Shown: positions 60,525 through 64,000 of the stretch, in pieces
Layout of the letters: each line of letters begins with the position of its first letter
Numbering within the stretch: position 1 is the stretch's first letter
Assembly: GCA_016713645.1 (NCBI GenBank)
Contig: JADJOU010000004.1
Location: 62,001-126,000 of the forward strand
Direction of reading: 5' to 3'
Length of the DNA: 64,000 nt
Source: Bacteroidota bacterium
Lineage (GTDB): Bacteria; Bacteroidota; Bacteroidia; Chitinophagales; JADJOU01
Position numbers and translations under genes: made by a program
The notes under the pieces: generated by a model
What the model was told of the DNA's origin: nothing
The model's input: only the letters and a program-made list of their open reading frames with translations
The model's database searches: none

Positions 60525-61637
60525 ATTACCATTCACCTCGTTTCTTTTGATATTCCCTATCCTCCAATATATGGAGGCATAATTGATATATACAACAAAA
60601 TAATTAGTTTCAAAAAGCATGGTGTAAAAGTCCATTTGCACTGTTTTCAGTACAATGACAAGAAGGAATCCAATATTCTAAATTCCCTCTGCGACCAAGT
60701 GGATTATTATCCGCGCAAATCATTTTTTAAATCCTTTTACAAATCGGTTCCCTATATCATCGACTCTCGTCAGAGTGAGGAAATGTTGTCTAAATTGATT
60801 GAAGATGATTACCCAATCCTTTTTGAAGGTTTGCATACTTGTTTTTATCTCAATCATCCATCTCTAAAGAATCATCGCAAGGTCGTCTGGATGCACAATA
60901 TCGAATCAGATTATTATCATCATCTAGGGGAAGCGGAGAAGAATATTTTTAGCAAAATCTATTTCAGCACAGAGAGTAAGAAGTTGAAGGAGTATGAATC
61001 CATTCTTTCGAATGCAGATGCTATCGTAGGCGTGAGTCGCAATGATGCCGCCTATTATCAAGAAAAATATCAAAAGGGGCATTATATACCTGCCTTTCAT
61101 CGAAATTCAGAGGTCTTGTCTAAAGAGGGCAAAGGGGCTTATCTATTATACCACGGCAGTTTAGATGTCGTGGAAAATCATCAAGCTGCCATGTGGTTGA
61201 TTGAAAAGGTCGCTTCGAAATTGGAGATTCCCTTTATCATCGCGGGCAAGAATCCCAAATCATCGCTGAAAGACAGCATCAAAAAATACCCGCATATTTC
61301 TTTAAAGGAGAATACCTCATTTGAAGAAATGGATCAATTGATTGCAGATGCGCATATTCATTTACTCCCGACTTTTCAAGATACTGGAATCAAACACAAA
61401 CTATTGAATGCGCTGTATAATGGTCGATTTGTCCTTGCCAATGATAAGATGGTGGCAAATACGGGCTTGGAATCTCTCTGCCTTGTGCATAATACCAGTG
61501 AAGAGATGATTCATACTATTCAATTGTTAATGGATCGCTCTTTTGATAAAGTGCAAATTGAAAGAAGAAAATCCATTCTCATGGATGAATTCAACAATGA
61601 TAAGAATATCCTCAAATTGATTGAGTTGCTAAAGTAA
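60525..61637 (+). CDS. Glycosyltransferase (start codon unclear)
   Basis: About 370 residues. The frame is open from directly after the preceding stop (60518); the N-terminus reads ITIHLVSFDIPYPPIYGGII, the expected start of this GT-B type (PYPPxYGG). No ATG, GTG or TTG precedes it; an ATT at 60525 is the best-placed codon, while the first TTG (60636) would remove the donor-proximal motif. Later: NADAIVGVSRNDAAYYQEKY, YLLYHGSLDVVENHQAAMWL and LLPTFQDTGIKHKLLNALYN (nucleotide-sugar site). Probably acts with the neighbouring enzyme in surface glycan assembly. Confidence 0.8.
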   Translation: MTIHLVSFDIPYPPIYGGIIDIYNKIISFKKHGVKVHLHCFQYNDKKESNILNSLCDQVDYYPRKSFFKSFYKSVPYIIDSRQSEEMLSKLIEDDYPILFEGLHTCFYLNHPSLKNHRKVVWMHNIESDYYHHLGEAEKNIFSKIYFSTESKKLKEYESILSNADAIVGVSRNDAAYYQEKYQKGHYIPAFHRNSEVLSKEGKGAYLLYHGSLDVVENHQAAMWLIEKVASKLEIPFIIAGKNPKSSLKDSIKKYPHISLKENTSFEEMDQLIADAHIHLLPTFQDTGIKHKLLNALYNGRFVLANDKMVANTGLESLCLVHNTSEEMIHTIQLLMDRSFDKVQIERRKSILMDEFNNDKNILKLIELLK

Positions 61638-61639
61638 GT

Positions 61640-61897
61640 TTATTCATAGATTTTTTCCTCCATCGCTTTCAATAATTTGAAGAAGCCAATGCTATCTGTA
61701 CAGGGGATATTATTGTCTATTTTGATGCTAAATGGAATATCCTTGGGAATTTTGTAATTCAGTTTGCAAGCGGGATTGATGTGTATGGGATTTTTATCTA
61801 TATAGGCTTGCGCATTGGGTTTGAGTTTGCGCGTTTTTGATGCCTGGGCACTAGTTTGAATGTAAATGGAAATAAATATAAAGAGGATTATTCTCAT
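61640..61897 (-). CDS. Small secreted hypothetical protein
   Basis: 85 residues with a signal peptide (MRIILFIFISIYIQTSAQA). Mature part basic then mixed, with two Cys (NPACKLNYKI, NIPCTDSIGFF) that could pair; no family recognised. Convergent with the glycosyltransferase, three bases apart. Confidence 0.5.
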   Translation of the reverse strand: MRIILFIFISIYIQTSAQASKTRKLKPNAQAYIDKNPIHINPACKLNYKIPKDIPFSIKIDNNIPCTDSIGFFKLLKAMEEKIYE

Positions 61898-61988
61898 GGT
61901 GATTCAAATATACCTGTTTCTTTATTTTATTTTCAAAAACTTGATGCGATGAAAATGTATACCTATATTCGTATTAAAATCTCAAGCT

Positions 61989-62399
61989 ATGCATCCAATG
62001 CTCAAAAACTTATTAGGACTTATTCTAGGCGTGGTTATTGGAGCCATCGTCAACGGAGGGATGATTGCTATCAGTGGGTCTATTATTCCACCACCCGAAG
62101 GGACTGATTTAAAAACGATAGAAGGGTTGAAAGCGGCGATGCCTTTGATGCAATTCAAACATTTTATCATGCCATTCCTAGCTCATGCCTTGGGAACACT
62201 TGTAGGCGCTGCTATCGCAGCAGCCATTGCTTCATCTTATCAATTGGTTATTGCACTCAGTATAGGCACTTTGTTTTTAGTGGGCGGCACCCAAATGGTC
62301 ATGGCACTTCCTTCGCCATTGTGGTTCAATGTGCTCGACTTGGGCTTTGCTTACATTCCGATGGCCTATTTGGGGTGGAAATTGGTTGGGAGGCGTTGA
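61989..62399 (+). CDS. Small integral membrane protein
   Basis: 136 residues with about four helices: LLGLILGVVIGAIVNGGMIA, FIMPFLAHALGTLVGAAIAA, QLVIALSIGTLFLVGGTQMV and FNVLDLGFAYIPMAYLGWKL. Gly/Ala-rich packing and the ALGTLVGAAIAA segment recall a Bacteroidota membrane family of unknown function. Both ATG codons (61989, 61998) are plausible. No operon partner. Confidence 0.72.
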   Translation: MHPMLKNLLGLILGVVIGAIVNGGMIAISGSIIPPPEGTDLKTIEGLKAAMPLMQFKHFIMPFLAHALGTLVGAAIAAAIASSYQLVIALSIGTLFLVGGTQMVMALPSPLWFNVLDLGFAYIPMAYLGWKLVGRR

Positions 62400-62513
62400 T
62401 GGTTGTTGGTTGTTGTTGGTGGGGTTGTGGAATTTTGAGACAAATTAGGACAATAATATTGTAAGCTCGAATGATTAGAAATTGACTTTTTATACTCACT
62501 ATAATTTTCAATA

Positions 62514-63046
62514 ATGCCCCATCCCCGCAAAACCATCCTATACATAGCCTCAAGCATCGACGGTTATATCGCCCAGCCCAATGATGATTTATCTTTTTGA
62601 GTATTGTGGATAAAGAAGGAGAGGACTATGGCTATGTAGAATTTATGCGGTCAATAGATACCGTTATCTTGGGCAGGAAGACTTATGACTGGGTGATGAA
62701 TCAAGTGACTGAATTTCCGCATGCTGATAAGGAGTCTTATGTAATAACCAGAACAGCGAGACCAAGCGCTGGAAAGACGCATTTTTATACTGAAGATCTC
62801 AAAGCATTAATACTGGATTTAAAATCAAAACCAGGGAAATATATATTTATAGATGGCGGCGCAGAAATTGTCAATGAATTGTTAAACATGAAATTGATTG
62901 ACGAAATCATCCTCTCCATAATCCCAATACTGGTTGGCAATGGGACGCGCTTGTTCAAAGATGGCAGACCAGAGCAGTCTTTTCAATTGCTATCCGCAAA
63001 GGCCTATGATAGAGGATTAATTCAATTGCATTATAAGTCAATTTAA
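62514..63046 (+). CDS. Dihydrofolate-reductase-fold (RibD C-terminal-like) protein (one frame break)
   Basis: About 178 codons from the ATG at 62514 (MPHPRKTILYIASSIDGYIA). It belongs to the DHFR/RibD C-terminal family: SIDTVILGRKTYDWVMNQVT, YVITRTARPSAGKTHFYTED, GKYIFIDGGAEIVNELLNMK (NADPH-binding GG) and IILSIIPILVGNGTRLFKDG. One T is missing near 62608 (LSFLSIVDKEGEDYG restored). Members of this subfamily are often near-orphan reductases; a real substrate is not established, and it is not expected to be the housekeeping FolA. Confidence 0.88.
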
Positions 63047-63091
63047 GCAAGCATTTCGAGACTTTTAAGTACACATTATAATATTTCAACA

Positions 63092-63168
63092 TTGTAATAA
63101 TCCTGCAATAAATTATTTATTGTAAGAATCCTGCAATAATTGTATTTTTGTAAAAAATCTACAATGAA
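63092..63168 (+). promoter_or_regulatory. Three phased operator repeats at the satD-type promoter
   Basis: Three 21-base repeats begin at 63092, 63120 and 63148, exactly 28 bases apart; the first two match at 19 of 21 positions. Each contains TTGTA-N7-TRCAA, and the third (TTGTA-AAAAATC-TACAA) is a perfect inverted repeat. Promoter elements TTG (63120-63122) and TATTTTTG (63143-63150), 20 bases apart, sit within them, and the third repeat overlaps the ATG at 63164. Binding would block transcription and initiation. Confidence 0.7.
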
Positions 63169-63799
63169 TTATCCAATTTTAATGGCTGATACGATTGATA
63201 GCGGCATTAAAGATTCTAATGAATTGATGCATCAATTAAAAATAATTGTGAAATCAATGAATAAGCAAAAACATTCACTGATTTCCCCTTTGACCATTAC
63301 ACTAGGCGATGAATTTCAAGGTGTTTGTTCTTCTGTACCCCATGCAATTCTTATGATTATTTCTATCGAAGAGATGATTATTAAAAATCAATACAATATT
63401 AAATTGAGGTATGTATTAAACTTTGGCAAGATTGAGACAAAAATTAATTCGGCGAGAGCCTATGAAATGTTGGGACTAGGATTGACAGAAGCGCGAAAAA
63501 AATTAAATTCATTGAAAACAGATGATGCTCGATTCTGTATTTCAATTGGCAGAAATCGCAAAAAATCAGAAGAAATATTAAATGATGCTTTTTTTATTTT
63601 GCAGTCATTCATCGATTCATGGAATGTCAAAGATTATGAATTGGTCGCGGCATTCATAGCCAATAGCGATTATAAGAAGGTGGCAGAAAAAGTACAATTA
63701 GATAAATCAAGCGCATGGCGCAGAAGAAAGAGTCTTAAAATTCAAGAGTATAATAGAGTTAAAAACATTATTTTAGCTATATTAAAAAGTATGAAATGA
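63164..63799 (+). CDS. SatD family protein with C-terminal helix-turn-helix
   Basis: 211 residues from the ATG at 63164, the start fixed by the promoter repeats. N-terminal MNYPILMADTIDSGIKDSNE and central SPLTITLGDEFQGVCSSVPH match the SatD family (the streptococcal SatD region, tolerance to acid; cyclase-like fold by pattern). The last about 40 residues (YKKVAEKVQLDKSSAWRRRK) form an HTH, so it may bind its own phased operators. It overlaps a membrane-protein gene by ATGA, consistent with SatD/membrane-partner operons. Confidence 0.78.
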   Translation: MNYPILMADTIDSGIKDSNELMHQLKIIVKSMNKQKHSLISPLTITLGDEFQGVCSSVPHAILMIISIEEMIIKNQYNIKLRYVLNFGKIETKINSARAYEMLGLGLTEARKKLNSLKTDDARFCISIGRNRKKSEEILNDAFFILQSFIDSWNVKDYELVAAFIANSDYKKVAEKVQLDKSSAWRRRKSLKIQEYNRVKNIILAILKSMK

Positions 63800-64000
63800 T
63801 TATTAAAACCCTAGTTTTTGGGTCAATTTTTATTTTAGGTGAATTGACCATGAATTATACACTATTTAGCTATTTGAAAAAATATTTTGGGTTCAATGAG
63901 AGAATGGCCAATCAAGAGAATAAGACAAATAAGCCCTTTTTAGGCATTAATTTGTCCGTTTTTAAAGGATTGTTAGAACGATTTGTAATTTATATCTGTT
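63796..64000 (+). CDS. Membrane protein, operon partner of the SatD-type gene (partial)
   Basis: Open from the ATG overlapping the satD stop (ATGA at 63796-63799) to the end of the window, at least 68 codons: MIIKTLVFGSIFILGELTMN, YTLFSYLKKYFGFNERMANQ, then NKPFLGINLSVFKGLLERFV. A hydrophobic first segment suggests membrane insertion. Domain assignment is not possible from this fragment; in related operons a DUF3307-type membrane protein follows SatD. Confidence 0.6.
   Translation, partial: MIIKTLVFGSIFILGELTMNYTLFSYLKKYFGFNERMANQENKTNKPFLGINLSVFKGLLERFVIYIC

Overview
The window is chromosomal DNA of a Bacteroidota bacterium, most likely from the Chitinophagales/Saprospirales side of the phylum. 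The evidence is low GC, gldG, PorP/SprF and type IX secretion (T9SS) C-terminal domains, TAnnTTTG-type promoters, no Shine-Dalgarno sites, an ExbB-ExbD-ExbD-TonB cluster, a CruF/CrtZ/CrtYcd carotenoid operon, and frequent TTG starts. No rRNA, tRNA or CRISPR array was recognised.

Layout. 1-988: end of an RND efflux adaptor. 1.2-8.3 kb (minus strand): a three-gene T9SS cassette made of a ~1450-codon surface protein (two ice-binding DUF3494 domains, nine Ig-like repeats of exactly 276 bp, type B sorting domain), a PorP/SprF partner and a PorE-like OmpA protein. It is divergent from a membrane adenylate cyclase. 10-15 kb: copper-chaperone-like protein, FMN reductase, parA-parB and gldG. 15.0-16.9 kb: two decayed copies of an OmpA-type gene. 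17-25 kb: NlpC/P60 lipoprotein, outer-membrane protein, rmlB, a TrmH-family methylase, metF, a secreted M43 metalloprotease, fadJ-type beta-oxidation gene and mntH with a DtxR/MntR-like operator. 26-29 kb: the TonB energy-transduction operon. 29-36 kb: sulfatase-like hydrolase, C39 peptidase ABC exporter, RelE-type toxin-antitoxin pair, DUF1573-VWA protein and trmN6. 36-47 kb: TPR protein, trpS, gatC, a methylase, DUF2490, a ~1886-codon PKD/Ig T9SS protein and tpx. 47.8-49.2 kb: an IS256-family element inserted in a four-helix-bundle gene. 49.6-64 kb: yqeY, csp, the carotenoid operon, a DEDDh exonuclease, a prenyl synthase, groESL, two glycosyltransferases, a RibD/DHFR-like protein and a SatD-type operon with three phased operator repeats.

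Functional threads are T9SS surface display, gliding-related export, TonB-dependent uptake energetics, and synthesis of a probably monocyclic, hydroxylated (saproxanthin/myxol-like) carotenoid.

Quality caveat. About 28 single- or two-base frame breaks fall in 16 otherwise intact genes, most at homopolymers and some mutually compensating. They are best read as sequencing or assembly errors, so broken genes are annotated over their full span. The two OmpA remnants and the IS-split gene are the only disruptions I regard as real.
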